Positions 63,380 through 64,000 of a stretch of 64,000 nt of DNA are shown piece by piece. Below the pieces are notes generated by a model. The model was not told where the DNA came from and searched no databases. It was given only the letters and a program-made list of their open reading frames with translations. Source of the stretch: Treponema sp. GTDB taxonomy: Bacteria; Spirochaetota; Spirochaetia; Treponematales; Treponemataceae. The translations under genes and the position numbers were made by a program. The stretch lies in the NCBI GenBank assembly GCA_017935745.1, contig JAGBGX010000012.1, forward strand, positions 124,001-188,000. The letters are read 5' to 3'. How positions within the stretch are numbered: position 1 is the stretch's first letter; every line of letters begins with the position of its first letter.

Positions 63380-63665
63380 AATAATGAATCTGCCGCCTCT
63401 GTCGGAACAGCAGAAAAAAGAGCTGGAAACTGCAAAAGACAGTAAAATAACGTATGATGAAGATTCGCCGGAAATGACTGCGGACGAACTGAAACAGTTC
63501 AAGCCATGGTACGAAGTTCACCCGGAATGGTACAAAGTAAAAAAGGCTGATATCCACCTTAAAATAGACATCGACATTCTCGAAGCATTAAAATCAAAGG
63601 GCAAAGGCTATCAGACAAGAATAAATGATATCCTGCGCAAGGCAGTTTCAACAGGGCAGTTCTGA
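63348..63665 (+). CDS. brnA: BrnA-family antitoxin
   Basis: BrnA binds and neutralises BrnT and represses the operon through a ribbon-helix-helix domain. The 105-residue product has a toxin-wrapping N-terminal half (ELKQFKPWYEVHPEWYKV is typical) and a C-terminal DNA-binding part (HLKIDIDILEALKSKGKG, TRINDILRKAVS). GGAGG lies just before the ATG inside brnT. Confidence 0.92.
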   Translation: MSTTVTMTLDEIMNLPPLSEQQKKELETAKDSKITYDEDSPEMTADELKQFKPWYEVHPEWYKVKKADIHLKIDIDILEALKSKGKGYQTRINDILRKAVSTGQF

Positions 63666-63672
63666 CAGACAC

Positions 63673-63714
63673 CGGAATGAGCCGCACCACCTTCTGGGAA
63701 AAGGCGCGGGAACA
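63673..63714 (+). repeat. Direct repeat flanking brnTA, right copy
   Basis: Second copy of the 42-bp segment, differing at one base from 62984-63025. The recombinase frame is open here and would continue REQKKLIPPYQN and end at a TAA near 63796, so this copy may carry the original 3' end. Confidence 0.93.
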
Positions 63715-63747
63715 GAAAAAACTGATTCCGCCATATCAGAACATATC

Positions 63748-63826
63748 CCCCAAGAAAAATGTGAAGTTTTTAAAAACTTCCCCTATAAAAGTGTAAAATA
63801 TCGTTGTATTTCCCCTAAAAAAGTGT
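63748..63826 (+). repeat. Three 15-bp repeats with 32-nt period before the AAA ATPase
   Basis: CCCCAAGAAAAATGT (63748-63762), CCCCTATAAAAGTGT (63780-63794) and CCCCTAAAAAAGTGT (63812-63826) share the consensus CCCC-W-A-N-AAAA-R-TGT and start exactly 32 bases apart. The last ends 13 bases before the ATG. Confidence 0.85.
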
Positions 63827-63839
63827 TATTGTTTTCGAT

Positions 63840-64000
63840 ATGAAACGTGAGCTGTACAAAAAGCTGCTGGAATGGAAGCATTCGCCTGACAGAAAGCCGC
63901 TTGTCCTTGAGGGAGCGCGTCAGGTCGGAAAGACATGGCTTTTGAAAGAGTTCGGCGGAAGTGAATATGAAAATCTGGTCTACATAAACTGCGACAATAA
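63840..64000 (+). CDS. DUF4143-type AAA ATPase (partial, runs off the window)
   Basis: The 53 visible residues start MKRELYKKLLEWKHSPDRKPLV and contain the P-loop LEGARQVGKTWLL (K31), followed by YENLVYINCD. This is the typical start of the AAA_14/DUF4143 ATPases that occur in many copies in Treponema, Fibrobacter and Bacteroidetes. Their function is unknown, and a link to mobile or toxin-antitoxin-like behaviour has only been suspected. No classic ribosome site precedes the ATG. The third 32-nt repeat ends 13 bases upstream. Confidence 0.85.
   Translation, partial: MKRELYKKLLEWKHSPDRKPLVLEGARQVGKTWLLKEFGGSEYENLVYINCDN

Noticed and set aside
63748..63826. CRISPR-like interpretation of the 32-nt spaced repeats
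   Set aside because: The repeats are only 15 bp and imperfect, there are three of them, and no cas gene is seen, so an upstream binding-site array fits better.

Overview
The window looks like a chromosomal segment of a spirochaete of the genus Treponema, probably a free-living or gut/rumen-type species with a roughly balanced base composition rather than the AT-rich or reduced host-restricted forms. The main reasons are a spirochaete P83/100-family gene, several treponemal protein families of unknown function (DUF3943, DUF6675-like, HEAT-like exported protein), and a gene order (dnaG, rpoD, zinc-ribbon protein, TPR protein, mreBCD, pbp2, rodA; and rpsF, ssb, rpsR, rplI, dnaB) that, from memory, matches other treponemes. 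Species-level assignment is not possible from the sequence alone.

Layout. 1-6473: one plus-strand run with an exported HEAT-like protein, a short ComEC, RsmA, the PLP homeostasis protein, a small membrane protein and two tandem RluA-family pseudouridine synthases. 6724-7756: minus-strand tRNA-Pro, tRNA-Val, a small XRE regulator and HU. 7891-11226: ribosomal/replication cluster rpsF-ssb-rpsR-rplI-dnaB. 11285-17186: metallo-hydrolase, mltG, dnaG, rpoD. 17264-28121: zinc-ribbon protein, RNase P RNA, TPR protein, the complete rod-shape operon mreBCD-mrdA-rodA, then a fused radical SAM/DUF2344 protein. 28231-36370: a HAD phosphatase and alanine racemase fired from facing promoters, then a minus-strand operon rnz, ABC ATPase, GldFG-like permease, DUF4340, folC. 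36428-39438: DUF6675-like protein and two nucleotide-sugar genes. 39493-46875: hairpin cluster, then a minus-strand efflux operon (tandem-domain TetR, TolC, HlyD, RND, PG0541-like) behind a perfect 36-bp operator. 46996-62231: META lipoprotein, tRNA-Phe, S66 peptidase, HD-GYP protein, rRNA methyltransferase, DUF3943, rpmE, HAD, TrmA/RlmD-type methyltransferase, PQQ-like propeller, P83/100 protein, AI-2E-type permease and a Wzi-like outer membrane protein.

The last 1.8 kb (62254-64000) is clearly accessory DNA: a decapitated glycosyltransferase and a decapitated serine recombinase meet at one breakpoint, a BrnT/BrnA toxin-antitoxin pair sits between two 42-bp copies of the recombinase 3' end, and a DUF4143-type AAA ATPase begins behind three repeats spaced exactly 32 nt apart.

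Regulation visible in the sequence: many sigma-70 type promoters with 17-bp spacers. Stable RNA and ribosomal promoters use TTGAC-type -35 boxes, while several single-gene promoters use TTGCA-type boxes. At least five genes have the predicted transcription start within one or two bases of the start codon and no Shine-Dalgarno sequence, which suggests leaderless mRNAs.
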